The notes beneath the pieces were generated by a model. It had not been told where the DNA came from and did no database searches. It worked only from the letters and a program-made list of their open reading frames with translations. 52,075 bases of DNA from Amphritea atlantica. Lineage in GTDB: Bacteria > Pseudomonadota > Gammaproteobacteria > Pseudomonadales > Balneatricaceae. A program made the translations under genes and the position numbers. How positions within the stretch are numbered: position 1 is the first letter of the stretch; each line of letters begins with the position of its first letter. Below are positions 35,607-44,591 of this stretch, in pieces. The DNA is taken from the NCBI RefSeq assembly GCF_018860855.1, contig NZ_JAHKQE010000043.1, positions 1-52,075 on the forward strand. Reading direction: 5' to 3'.

Positions 35607-36641
35607 TTATTCGTTGATTGTCTCTTCAGTTGGTTGAAGTGCTTCGATCCAGGCCTGGGATGAGCTATCACCAAAGGATACTGGATTAAGTGGTTTATTG
35701 TTTACGCGTAGGTCGAAAACGTCAAAACGATTATAGCCACCAGAGACGTCATGGAATTGTTTAGGCTCAATACAATCATTCAAATCGATGTCGGCATAAA
35801 TGATGCCTTCTTCGTCCTGAAGGGTATCGCTGATTACTTTACCTGATGGTCCGATAATCATAGATACACTACGTGGAGTACTTTCCAGCAATTCGCGGGC
35901 AGCTGGTTCATCGCGACAGATAAGATCAGCGGCAGCATCACTTAAAAAGCCTGAGGCCACTAGGCAGAAGGCTTTAGCCTCGAATGCGTGGGCGCCTGAG
36001 CGAATGCGGATAGCAGCTTCTAAGTCATAGCCTCCATCCGATGATGCCGGGTGTGTCGGCCAACGTGGAGAATAAGATGCAATGTGAACCTGTTCGCCCT
36101 GAGCGATCAATGAGTAACGCGCAAGTGGATTTGTGTTCTCGCCGCAAACCAGAGCGCCAATACGACCAACTTCGCTATCAACAACACGCAAACCACTGCC
36201 ATCACCATTGGCCCAAGTAAGTTTTTCCCAGTAAGTTGGTACAAGTTTACGGTGGCGATTTAAAAGGCGGCCATTCGCATCGATAATGATATTTGTATCC
36301 CAGATACAGCCAACACTTTGGATCGCTGATTCGTTCAGTCCCATAGAAATAACAATTGAGTAATCTCGTGCCATCGCGCACAGACGAGCAATTTCGGGGC
36401 CAGGTACGGTGACTGTAGATTTCACCATAGATGTGAAAAAGTCATGATTTTCGACTGGTGAACGTAGACCGGACCAGACAGGAAAGGCGCAAAGAAAGGC
36501 TTCAGGAAAGGCAACGAGAGATGCACCATTCCGTGCTGCCTCCGCGATGAGTGAACATGCCTTGTCCATCGTCGCCTGCAAATCGAAATAGATTGGGCTG
36601 ACGTGACAAACTGCAGCCTTGAAGGCCTTGAGATCTTTCAT
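35607..36641 (-). CDS. Nitrilase (carbon-nitrogen hydrolase), copy 1
   Basis: 344-residue nitrilase-superfamily enzyme with the catalytic triad Glu47 (AFPEAF), Lys132 (HRKLVPTYWEKL) and Cys166 (ALVCGENTNPLARY). Length and the GENTNPLAR wording match true aliphatic or aryl-acetonitrilase-type nitrilases rather than amidases of the superfamily. It would convert a nitrile to a carboxylic acid and ammonia. GGAG precedes the ATG. First gene of the minus-strand set with PhzF-like and SDR genes, and divergent from a MocR regulator across 120 bp. A second, distinct nitrilase is encoded at 45879-46835. Confidence 0.9.
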   Translation of the reverse strand: MKDLKAFKAAVCHVSPIYFDLQATMDKACSLIAEAARNGASLVAFPEAFLCAFPVWSGLRSPVENHDFFTSMVKSTVTVPGPEIARLCAMARDYSIVISMGLNESAIQSVGCIWDTNIIIDANGRLLNRHRKLVPTYWEKLTWANGDGSGLRVVDSEVGRIGALVCGENTNPLARYSLIAQGEQVHIASYSPRWPTHPASSDGGYDLEAAIRIRSGAHAFEAKAFCLVASGFLSDAAADLICRDEPAARELLESTPRSVSMIIGPSGKVISDTLQDEEGIIYADIDLNDCIEPKQFHDVSGGYNRFDVFDLRVNNKPLNPVSFGDSSSQAWIEALQPTEETINE

Positions 36642-36760
36642 TATTAGTACTCCTATTAACTTGAATGACCCCTATACTAATTTCCACACTGTCTATTGAA
36701 CAGTTGCAGATTTCGGCTATATTAACCTACACAGATTTCAACAAACCTCTAGGTTCAGTC

Positions 36761-38197
36761 ATGTCAAAAGATTCTCAGGCTCAGTCGGCAAAGCCACTTT
36801 ACGCAAAGATCGCCGATGAACTTACGGACATGATTGCTTCTGGAGTTTTGGCTGAAGGAGACCGTTTACCGTCGCTAAGGATGCTTAGCAAAAGCCACGC
36901 CGTGTCGGTGCCTACCGTTGTGGAAGCTTATCGAGTACTTGAAGACCGCGGGGTTGTCACACCGCTCAACCGATCTGGATACTACGTCAAACGCAGAGAA
37001 GATTTCTTCCAGCCCCCTAAGCCTGTTAGGCCTATAGGGTCTCCTACTAAGATCATGCAGAAGGAAGCGACGCAGCTGGTAATGACGGCAGCCCAAAATC
37101 CAGGCTTACTGCCTTTTGGCGCAGCGGTGCCAAGCCCATCGCTTTTTCCCATAACTCGTCTAAAATCGATCATGTCACGGCTGTTACGGCACAAGCCCGA
37201 ACTTCTTGGCTCTTATGACTTCGCTCCCGGTTCTATGGAGCTACGGCGGGAATTGGCTCGCCGGTCACTGCGCTGGGGGTGCACCATCGACCCCGAGGCT
37301 ATTGTTGTCACGAACGGCTGCGTTGAAGCCATCAGTCTAGCGCTTCGTGCCGTGACTAAGCCCGGTGATATTGTTGCAGTGGAGACCCCTACTTATTATG
37401 GCTTCCTCAGCCTGCTTGAGGTCTTGGGCCTTCAGGCTCTAGAGATCCCATGTGATCCTGTTAATGGTTTGTCCGTCGATGAGTTCACAAAGGCTCTGAG
37501 GAAGTTCGATGTCACGGCCTGCCTTTTGTGTTCGACCGTCTCCAACCCAACCGGAGCTACGATACCTGTGAAAAAAAAACGGGAACTCGCCGAACTTGCG
37601 TGCCGTCATGACTTTATGATCATCGAAGATGCGACATTTGCCGACCTCCACTTTAATGGCGAAACGCTGAGCATCAAGTCTTTTGATACCGACGGGTATG
37701 TAATCCTGTGCGCCTCGGCAACCAAGACCACTGCTCCGGGGCTACGCCTTGGCTGGGTTGAGGGGGGAAAAGTCAGTGATCAGATCAGCTATCTGAAAAG
37801 GGTGTCGAGCATTGGACAGCCACAGATAAATCAGCTCGTACTTGCAGAATACATGGCGTCTGGTGGGTACGAACGACATCTGCGTCAGTTGGTGCGAACC
37901 ATTCGCAAGCAGCTGGACCAGCACTGCACAGCTATAGCCGACAGTTTCCCTAGCGGATTGACCGCAGTGCCACCCTCTGGCGGGTTTCTGCTGTGGCTGG
38001 AGCTTTCATCAGAGATTGATGGTCTTGAGCTTCACAACCGGGCACTGAGCTTTGGAATCGGTTTAGCCCCAGGCGAGATGTTTTCTGCAAACGGCTTATT
38101 TTCTAACTACTTGCGTGTTAATTGCGGACAGGTTTATACGGATGAAATCAGGACAGCTTACGCACGTCTAGGCTCGCTTCTCACCGACATGATGTAG
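36761..38197 (+). CDS. MocR-type GntR regulator with aminotransferase domain
   Basis: 478 residues from ATG 36761; an in-frame ATG 32 codons upstream would run into the promoter region of the divergent nitrilase gene. Winged helix at about residues 15-85 (RLPSLRMLSKSHAVSVPTVVEAYRVLEDRG), then an aminotransferase domain with PLP lysine in CASATKTTAPGLRLGW and Asp in IIEDATF. It probably governs the divergent nitrilase-PhzF-SDR operon and perhaps the TRAP transporter downstream. Its codon choice and base composition are richer in GC than the genes around it, and a decayed partial copy of its 3' end follows. Confidence 0.88.
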   Translation: MSKDSQAQSAKPLYAKIADELTDMIASGVLAEGDRLPSLRMLSKSHAVSVPTVVEAYRVLEDRGVVTPLNRSGYYVKRREDFFQPPKPVRPIGSPTKIMQKEATQLVMTAAQNPGLLPFGAAVPSPSLFPITRLKSIMSRLLRHKPELLGSYDFAPGSMELRRELARRSLRWGCTIDPEAIVVTNGCVEAISLALRAVTKPGDIVAVETPTYYGFLSLLEVLGLQALEIPCDPVNGLSVDEFTKALRKFDVTACLLCSTVSNPTGATIPVKKKRELAELACRHDFMIIEDATFADLHFNGETLSIKSFDTDGYVILCASATKTTAPGLRLGWVEGGKVSDQISYLKRVSSIGQPQINQLVLAEYMASGGYERHLRQLVRTIRKQLDQHCTAIADSFPSGLTAVPPSGGFLLWLELSSEIDGLELHNRALSFGIGLAPGEMFSANGLFSNYLRVNCGQVYTDEIRTAYARLGSLLTDMM

Positions 38198-38289
38198 CAG
38201 TAAACAGATAAAACAGAATTACATAATTCTATGCAACCTGGAAAGGTACGGATCTGTATAGCCTAACTTCGTTTAGTGAGTACGAGTGA

Positions 38290-38585
38290 TATCAGCGCCA
38301 GTTGGTGCGAATACTTCGCAAGCAGCTTGGCCAGCACTGCACAGCTATATCGACAACTCCCCTCACGGATTTATCGCCATGTTGTTCTCTGGCGATGGCC
38401 GCGCTTTAATCATAGATTGATTGTCTTAAGCCTTACAACCAGGCACTGATCTTTGGAACCGGTTCAGCCCACGGCGAGAAGTTTCAGCAAATATTTTTCC
38501 AGCGACTTACGGGCGAGCTCCAGGCTAGTGGCTAGGACAGCCTACGCATAGCTCAGCGCACTTATCATCGACGTAATGTAGCCGT
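38290..38585 (+). pseudogene. Decayed duplicate of the MocR gene 3' end
   Basis: About 295 bp align with 37890-38200 of the gene just upstream: CAGTTGGTGCGAA-ACTTCGCAAGCAGCT, CAGCACTGCACAGCTATA, CACTGATCTTTGGAACCGGT and a final GACGTAATGTAGC. Many substitutions and small indels break the frame throughout. It is a tandem, partial duplication well on the way to erosion. The rest of the 690-bp gap to the TRAP genes is AT-rich, with no gene seen and presumably the TRAP promoter. Confidence 0.8.
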
Positions 38586-38891
38586 AAGAAGCCAAAATGC
38601 ACGATTTTTGTGCCATTTAGAAAGATATGCATCTGTGTAGTGCAATATATAGAAAATGTCAATCTGTATAAGGTGACTTTGCTGCCAACTGCGTCTGGCG
38701 ACTGTTAGGTTCGACCTGTAATAATTGAATTGAAAAGTCAAAAATTAACTTTAACAACGGAGCTAAGAGAAATTCTAAGAAAATAATTTAAATAATTACC
38801 CTCTTAATTAATACAAATCTCAAAAAAGTAAAGGACAAGATAAAAAAAACAACCGCTAACCCTAGTAACTTAACTTAAAAGGTTTGTCAAA

Positions 38892-39995
38892 ATGGATAGA
38901 AGAAAATTTATTAAAAATGGTGCTAAAGTACTAGGAGCCGTCGGAGCCGTCGGAGCCACTTCAATTTCAGCACCTGCAATTGCAAGTTCTGAAAAGAAAT
39001 TTAAATGGAAAATGACGACAGCATACCCGCCGAGCTTACCAATGTATTCAGTTGGCCCTGGTAGCTTTACTGATCTAACCGATAGAATTCGTGAAATGTC
39101 TGGTGGTCGCCTTGATATTCAAGTATATCACGGGGGGGAGCTTGTTCCTCCTTTTGAAGGGTTCGATGCTGCGCAAGCTGGGATTGTGGAATGTAATGGT
39201 TGGGTTTCTTATTTTGGTGCAGGAAAACGTCCATGGGCCCAATTCTTTGGCGGCGTACCGTTCGGGCTGAACTTTCAAGGCCAAAATGCTTGGATGTATG
39301 AAGGTGGTGGTTTGGAGCTTTGGCAAGAGCTATATGCTGATATCGGTATGGTTCCATTCCCATGTGCCAATACTGGTATTCAAATGACCGGTTGGTTTAA
39401 AGAAGAAGTAAATACACTTGAAGATATGAAGGGCCTCAAAATGCGGATCCCAGGCCTCGCAAGTCGTGTTTATGCAGCGGTAGGGGTAGATGTAAAACTA
39501 CTTCCTCCTGCAGAAATTTTCCCAGCACTTGAGCGTGGTGTCATTCAGGCTGCCGAATGGGTTGGCCCTGCACAGGATAAAATCCTTGGTCTTCACAATG
39601 CGGCTAAATACTACTACACAACCGGTTGGTCAGAACCAAATAATGTTGTTGAATTTTCGGTAAATAAAAAAGCATGGGATTCATTACCTGAAGATTTGCA
39701 GCATATAGTTCGAAATGCATGCGCTTCTACAAACGTCCGCTCCCAGGCCTGGTCAGAGGCCGTAAATGGTGAAGCACTACAGGATCTGGTTGAGAATCAC
39801 GGTGTACAGTTGCGGACACTTTCTGATGATATTCTCAATGGCTTAAGAGAAGCAATGCCTAGTGTGCTGGAAGAGCTTGGCGCCGGGGACCCATTATTTG
39901 CGCGAGTACATGATCATTATATGGACTTTAAAGCCAAGCATGATAAATGGTCGGACGTTAGCGAAAGCCAGTGGCACAGAAGGATTAGGGGGTAA
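38892..39995 (+). CDS. dctP: TRAP transporter substrate-binding protein, TakP-like
   Basis: 367-residue DctP-type periplasmic protein. The N-terminus MDRRKFIKNGAKVLGAVGAV is a twin-arginine (Tat) signal, cut near APAIASS. The mature protein resembles TakP/SmoM-type 2-oxoacid binding proteins: KMRIPGLASRVYAAVGV, AEIFPALERGVIQAAEWVGP, and GWSEPNNVVEF, where the conserved Arg of KMRIPG would bind a ligand carboxylate. Two bases separate it from the small membrane subunit gene. The ligand is probably a carboxylic or 2-oxo acid, possibly a substrate of the nitrilase, PhzF or aldolase-type genes around it. Confidence 0.9.
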   Translation: MDRRKFIKNGAKVLGAVGAVGATSISAPAIASSEKKFKWKMTTAYPPSLPMYSVGPGSFTDLTDRIREMSGGRLDIQVYHGGELVPPFEGFDAAQAGIVECNGWVSYFGAGKRPWAQFFGGVPFGLNFQGQNAWMYEGGGLELWQELYADIGMVPFPCANTGIQMTGWFKEEVNTLEDMKGLKMRIPGLASRVYAAVGVDVKLLPPAEIFPALERGVIQAAEWVGPAQDKILGLHNAAKYYYTTGWSEPNNVVEFSVNKKAWDSLPEDLQHIVRNACASTNVRSQAWSEAVNGEALQDLVENHGVQLRTLSDDILNGLREAMPSVLEELGAGDPLFARVHDHYMDFKAKHDKWSDVSESQWHRRIRG

Positions 39996-39997
39996 CA

Positions 39998-40519
39998 ATG
40001 AACTCAGCCGATACATGGCTGATCAGGCAATGTGAATCTGTTGCGATTTTCTTAGGAGGAGTCGCACAGGTTTGCATCTTTGGAGTTATTGTCACAGTCG
40101 CATCTAATGTATTGCTGCGTTTTCTGTTTGATATAGGCTCCGTCTGGTCCCAAGAATTGGAATGGCACTTTCTTGCTGCCGTTGCAACGCTTGGTTTAGC
40201 CTACACATATAATAAAGGGGAGCATGTCCGGGTTGATCTTATTTATAATTCCGCATCTCCACAATTCAAAGCAATAATTGATCTTTTATCAGCGGGGACA
40301 CTGCTTACTATTGCAGTGCTAATTTGTTATTACTCTTTACCTTATATTTATCAATCTTGGGAAAGTAACGAAATCTCTGCCGATCCTGGCGGGCTCACAA
40401 TGCGTTACCTTCTTAAAGGGTTGATTCTTGTTGGTTTCACCAGTTTAGGGCTTCAATCTCTCGCGGAGATTCTTAAAAATCTTCCGAAAGCAATTAAATA
40501 CAATGGGAGTGACGATTAA
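39998..40519 (+). CDS. dctQ: TRAP transporter small membrane subunit
   Basis: 173 residues with four hydrophobic segments and the DctQ-type WSQELEWHFLAAVATLGLAYTYNKGEHVRVDL region. It links the binding protein to the large permease subunit. The start follows the binding-protein stop with GGATTAGGGGG in front, and its stop overlaps the DctM start by one base (TAATG), so the three genes form one operon. Confidence 0.9.
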   Translation: MNSADTWLIRQCESVAIFLGGVAQVCIFGVIVTVASNVLLRFLFDIGSVWSQELEWHFLAAVATLGLAYTYNKGEHVRVDLIYNSASPQFKAIIDLLSAGTLLTIAVLICYYSLPYIYQSWESNEISADPGGLTMRYLLKGLILVGFTSLGLQSLAEILKNLPKAIKYNGSDD

Positions 40520-41835
40520 TGGAACTTCAAATTTACTTAATGCTGGCCACTTTTTTCGGATTGCTTATTATAGGAATGCCTGTAGCTATCGCGATTGCAG
40601 CCTCTGGTTTTGTTTTTGGATTTACTGGGCTGGAAGTTAAGCTGTTCAGCCTGATACCTCATCGTATATATGGGGTTATAACAAAGTATGAATTCATTGC
40701 TATTCCTCTTTTTATTTTCATGGGTGTTACTCTTGAAAAATCAAAAATTGCAGAAAATTTACTTGATGTAATTGGGCATGCAATGGGTGGTCTGAGAGGC
40801 GGACTTGGTATTGCGATTGTTCTTTGCGGTGTCTTACTTGGAGCAGCAACCGGTATTGTCGGTGCGACGATTGTAACGATGACTTTGCTAACTCTGCCTG
40901 TTCTTCTATCGCGTGGTTATTCAAAGAGCCTTTCCTGTGGCCTGATATGTGCTTCAGGGACATTGGGTCAGATCATACCGCCAAGCCTAGTTCTTATTTT
41001 GATGGCTGATATTGTTGGACTATCTGTAGGTACTCTTTTTGCCGCCGCAGCTATACCAGGTTTGATGCTCGCAGCATTGTTTGTTGCTTACCTGTTGTTT
41101 TTGGGGTTTGTAAGCCCGCATAGTGTTCCAGCAATTCCTATAGAAGAGCGAAATCAGGTCAATAAATCAGAACTTCTCAAAAAAATGTTCTTTGTTGTAT
41201 TACCTCCCATCGCCCTCATATTTTGTGTGTTGGGATCAATTATTGGGGGAGTTGCAGCACCTACTGAAGCAGCATCGATCGGTGCAGCAGGTTCTCTTGT
41301 TATTGCGGCGCTATATAAAAAGTTCAACATAGAACTGCTTAAAGGTTCTCTGAAGGCGACCTTAACTATTTCCAGCATGATTTTCTTTATTCTGGTCGCT
41401 TCCCAAGTGTTTTCTATTGCTTTCAGAGGGTTAGGGGGAGAGCACGTAGTCAAAGCTCTTTTTGCGAATGCCCCTGGTGATGTGAATACAGCAATCATCT
41501 TTCTGTTGCTGGTTATTTTTATTCTCGGCTTTTTTATGGAGTGGATTGAAATCAGCTATATTGCCTTGCCTATTATGCTGCCTTTCTTCCGTTTAGAAAG
41601 CGTGGATATGGTATGGCTGTCCATGATGATAGCGGTAATTCTTCAAACTTCTTTCTTAACTCCTCCATTCGGGTGGTCACTATTCTTTCTTAAAGGAGTC
41701 GCGCCCAAGGAAATAGGTGTAAAAGATGTATACGTTGGAGTTATCCCATTTGTCATGATTCAATTGATCGTTGTTGCTCTTGTTTTTGCTTTTGAGGACA
41801 TAGTACTTTGGTTTCCGAGGATAGTAGGATGGTAA
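40519..41835 (+). CDS. dctM: TRAP transporter large membrane subunit
   Basis: 438 residues, about twelve membrane segments, DctM family. Typical elements are the GMPVAIAIAASG start, GATGIVGATIVTMTLLTLPVLL, SGTLGQIIPPSLVLILMAD, and GVAAPTEAASIGAAGSL. It is the sodium-driven channel of the TRAP system. Its end overlaps the aldolase-type gene start by seven bases, which suggests that the imported substrate is metabolised by that enzyme or one of its relatives. Confidence 0.92.
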   Translation: MELQIYLMLATFFGLLIIGMPVAIAIAASGFVFGFTGLEVKLFSLIPHRIYGVITKYEFIAIPLFIFMGVTLEKSKIAENLLDVIGHAMGGLRGGLGIAIVLCGVLLGAATGIVGATIVTMTLLTLPVLLSRGYSKSLSCGLICASGTLGQIIPPSLVLILMADIVGLSVGTLFAAAAIPGLMLAALFVAYLLFLGFVSPHSVPAIPIEERNQVNKSELLKKMFFVVLPPIALIFCVLGSIIGGVAAPTEAASIGAAGSLVIAALYKKFNIELLKGSLKATLTISSMIFFILVASQVFSIAFRGLGGEHVVKALFANAPGDVNTAIIFLLLVIFILGFFMEWIEISYIALPIMLPFFRLESVDMVWLSMMIAVILQTSFLTPPFGWSLFFLKGVAPKEIGVKDVYVGVIPFVMIQLIVVALVFAFEDIVLWFPRIVGW

Positions 41836-42974
41836 AAATTGAAAATTTAAAAGTCGGCTACCATGTTGCAGCTAAAGTTGGAATGTTTGTTAATGATATT
41901 GAAACACCTGCTCTTATTGTCGACCTTGATGCCTTTGAGTGGAATCTTGCAAAAATGCGAGAGGCTGTAGTACAGAATGGTGTTGCATTACGTGCCCACG
42001 CAAAAGCTCATAAATCTATAGATGTTGCGAAAAAGCAAATATCGCTTGGCGGTGCATCAGGCTTTTGTTGTCAAAAAGTTTCTGAGGCAGAAGCTCTCGT
42101 CAATGCCGGCTTAGATAATATTCTTATTTCGAACCAGATTGTTTCTCCATCTAAAATAGAGAGGCTCATACAATTAAGTAACAAGGCGTCATTACGCGTA
42201 TGTGTTGATGACCTTAGAAATGTTGATGACCTTTCCAAAGCTGCTCAAGAAGCGAATACTGTTCTTGGGTGTTTGGTCGAGATCAATGTAGGTGCTGACA
42301 GGTGTGGTATTGAGCCAGGCGAGAAGGCTGCTCAACTATCTATGAAAATAGAGAATTCAGTTGGATTGAGGTTCGATGGTATTCAAGCCTATCATGGCCC
42401 AGCCCAGCACTTTGTAGAATATTCAGAACGGAAGAGTGCCTATTCTAATGTCTTGAATTGCGTTCTTGAAACAAAGAAAGAGCTGGAGAAGTTAGGCCTA
42501 ACTTGTAATATGGTGAGTGGTTCCGGAACAGGTACTTTTCAAATGGAGGCAGCATCGGGGGTATTCACAGAACTCCAAGCAGGCACATATTGCTTTATGG
42601 ATGCTGCATATATGACACTCAAATCAAATGAAAACCAACAGGCAGCGATTTTCAAGAATGCCCTTTTTGTTCTAACCACAATAATGTCTGCAGCAAGGAA
42701 AGGAATGGTCGTTTGTGATGCTGGCCATAAATGCGTAGCCGTGGACTCTGGATTGCCCAGGGTAGTTGGCTTTGATAGAGCAGAGTATACTGGATGTAAT
42801 GATGAGCATGGCATGATTAAAGATCCGGACGGTAATCTTGACCTTAAAGATCGAATTCGGTTGATCCCTGGCCATTGTGACCCAACCTGTAACCTTCATG
42901 ATTACATAATTGCTATTCGTGGTGATGTGGTTGAAGAAATATGGCCTATAACTGCTCGGGGTAAATTATTGTAA
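41829..42974 (+). CDS. 3-hydroxyaspartate aldolase/dehydratase-type PLP enzyme (D-amino acid, alanine racemase-like fold)
   Basis: 381 residues of the fold-type III group that includes D-threonine aldolase, D-serine dehydratase and 3-hydroxy-D-aspartate aldolase. PLP lysine lies in RAHAKAHKSIDVAKKQ; the metal-binding His and Cys are in PGHCDPTCNLHD. The wording (GFCCQKVSEAEA, VEINVGADRCGI, SGSGTGTFQMEA, VDSGLPRVVG) is close to BhcC and related 3-hydroxyaspartate aldolases, which split hydroxyaspartate to glycine and glyoxylate. ATG 41829 overlaps the dctM stop. None of the other BHA-cycle genes (bhcA, B, D) is visible, so another beta-hydroxy amino acid is possible. Confidence 0.85.
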   Translation: MVKIENLKVGYHVAAKVGMFVNDIETPALIVDLDAFEWNLAKMREAVVQNGVALRAHAKAHKSIDVAKKQISLGGASGFCCQKVSEAEALVNAGLDNILISNQIVSPSKIERLIQLSNKASLRVCVDDLRNVDDLSKAAQEANTVLGCLVEINVGADRCGIEPGEKAAQLSMKIENSVGLRFDGIQAYHGPAQHFVEYSERKSAYSNVLNCVLETKKELEKLGLTCNMVSGSGTGTFQMEAASGVFTELQAGTYCFMDAAYMTLKSNENQQAAIFKNALFVLTTIMSAARKGMVVCDAGHKCVAVDSGLPRVVGFDRAEYTGCNDEHGMIKDPDGNLDLKDRIRLIPGHCDPTCNLHDYIIAIRGDVVEEIWPITARGKLL

Positions 42975-43031
42975 AAAGTTACCTTTTCTTACCAGAGGTA
43001 CTTCGGTTTTCTTCTGACAACCTAAGCTTTG

Positions 43032-43070
43032 CGCTCCCAATCCGTTTACAACGCAAGGGAGCGTTTTTTT
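43032..43070 (+). terminator. Rho-independent terminator after the aldolase-type gene
   Basis: CGCTCCC (43032-43038) pairs with GGGAGCG (43057-43063) followed by seven T. It ends the TRAP-aldolase transcript 58 bp after the stop codon. Confidence 0.85.
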
Positions 43071-43159
43071 ATTTCTGATTAGTTCAATCCCTAGCAAGGT
43101 TTGTATAACTGCTGCACAGAGATTTTACTATTAGTAGTAGAAATGTTAGGGGAAATGGG

Positions 43160-43232
43160 ATGGACTCCCCCAACCCTGGTATCTTGTGTCCCACTGTAGG
43201 GTGAAACTATTAATCGAACCGAAGGAGTCCAT
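43160..43232. repeat. 73-bp unit with 9-bp terminal inverted repeats, probable IS relic
   Basis: ATGGACTCC at 43160-43168 and its exact complement GGAGTCCAT at 43224-43232 enclose 55 bp without a gene. The length and TGGACTCC ends suggest fused remains of an IS. It lies immediately before the glutamate racemase gene. Family not established. Confidence 0.4.
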
Positions 43233-43261
43233 TAAGTTAGTCTTTGAAAGCAGGAGTACAA

Positions 43262-44065
43262 GTGAAAAGGCCAATTGGAATATTTGACTCAGGTGTTGGA
43301 GGCATATCAATCGCCCATTCTATTCGCAGAGAACTTCCTTCAGAGAATTTGTTGTATGTTGCTGATCAGGAGTTTTCCCCTTACGGCACAAAATCAAAAC
43401 AAGTTATTGAGAACCGTTCAGAAAGCATAGTTAAGCTCCTGAATGAAGAGGGGTGCAAAGCTATTGTAGTGGCCTGTAATACTGCTACTGTAAATTCGAT
43501 AAATAAGCTGCGCAAAAAATTTGCAATCCCGCTGATAGGTATTGAACCTGCTGTAAAGCCTGCAGCATTACAAAGCAAGACTGGTATCATTGGAGTTCTT
43601 GCTACAGCACAAACATTGAATAGCAGTTCCTTTCATTTACTTAAAGGTGTGTTTTCTGAACAAGTTAAGATTGAAACTCAAGCATGCCCACAACTTGTTG
43701 AATTAGTAGAAAATGTCGACTTAAACAGCGCAGAGACTATCAGTGTTGTAGAAGGTTATGTTCGACCTTTACTTTCAAAAGGGGCCGACCATATTGTTCT
43801 AGGTTGTACGCACTATTCATTTCTCAGTCCTGCAATAGAAAAGACTGTAAAGGGTAAGGCCTCCATCATAGATACCGCTATCCCGGTAGCCGTTGAGTTA
43901 AAAAGACGGCTTGCTGAGCTGAATTTATTACACCCACAAGACAACTTAGGAACAATTAAATTCTGGAGTAGTAGCACTTCAAAGAACGTATCTAAAAGAA
44001 TAAGTCGATTATGGGGACACGATGTAATTGTATCTGAAATCCCGACCTACCCATTCGACTCGTAA
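43262..44065 (+). CDS. murI: Glutamate racemase-family protein
   Basis: 267 residues, cofactor-independent Asp/Glu racemase superfamily, MurI type. N-terminal GIFDSGVGGISIAHSIRRELP, first catalytic Cys in VVACNTATVNSIN, second in LGCTHYSFLSP. Start set at GTG 43262 with AGGAGT eight bases upstream; an in-frame TTG at 43244 is less likely. MurI makes D-glutamate for peptidoglycan, but the position after a D-amino-acid aldolase-type gene in an accessory region suggests a catabolic second copy, perhaps racemising a D-amino acid from the TRAP substrate. Confidence 0.85.
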   Translation: MKRPIGIFDSGVGGISIAHSIRRELPSENLLYVADQEFSPYGTKSKQVIENRSESIVKLLNEEGCKAIVVACNTATVNSINKLRKKFAIPLIGIEPAVKPAALQSKTGIIGVLATAQTLNSSSFHLLKGVFSEQVKIETQACPQLVELVENVDLNSAETISVVEGYVRPLLSKGADHIVLGCTHYSFLSPAIEKTVKGKASIIDTAIPVAVELKRRLAELNLLHPQDNLGTIKFWSSSTSKNVSKRISRLWGHDVIVSEIPTYPFDS

Positions 44066-44100
44066 TTTTACACATATTGGTATAATGCGTAATCATCGGT

Positions 44101-44500
44101 ATTAAAAAATACGACATACTTATTGCAAAACCACATCATTGAATTTTTTGGTGATACTAATATCAAGAATGTCGATTATCTGATGCTCATGGAGTATTTT
44201 GAGCAAACGACGGTGCGTTCAAAGTCTCGGGTTGTTATGCAAAAGACCAGCATGCGTAAGGTCTTTGCCATATAGGCAGCCAGAAGCCGTCTTTCGAGAG
44301 TTACATCAGGCTGCATAGTTGTGTCGCACTTCGGAGTTGAATTCGCGCATATCAAAGTATTTAGATAAAGAGAGTGGCAATCTATTTGTGATTCGATTAC
44401 GCAAAGGTAAGACGCAAACGAGTAAAAATAAGTATCGAGATATTGCGATTGATGCCACGGCGGTTCTGGCAATCGAGCATGTGAGCAAAACGCTGATGGG
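44101..44500 (+). pseudogene. Tyrosine recombinase relic, internal fragments
   Basis: 44101-44270 matches about 31420-31605 of the intact recombinase with a small deletion near the start; 44348-44500 matches about 31860-32020. Between them is 75 bp of unrelated sequence (an EcoRI-like GAATTC near the right junction) replacing about 260 bp. From 44501 to about 44575 the sequence matches 26375-26450 beside the other relic. Thus this is the third copy of one integrase unit. No functional gene is present in 44.07-44.59 kb. Confidence 0.8.
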
Positions 44501-44591
44501 GAAGGCGTTTAATGAATGGAGAAGCCACTGCTTAAGGCTTCTCGCTTAATTCTGGTTTGGGTGATGAAGTTAACTTGTCAGTACCTATCAA

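Noticed and set aside
44271-44347. IS30-type end inside the integrase relic
   Set aside because: The 75-bp insert looks IS-like near GAATTC but lacks a second end or transposase; family could not be supported.
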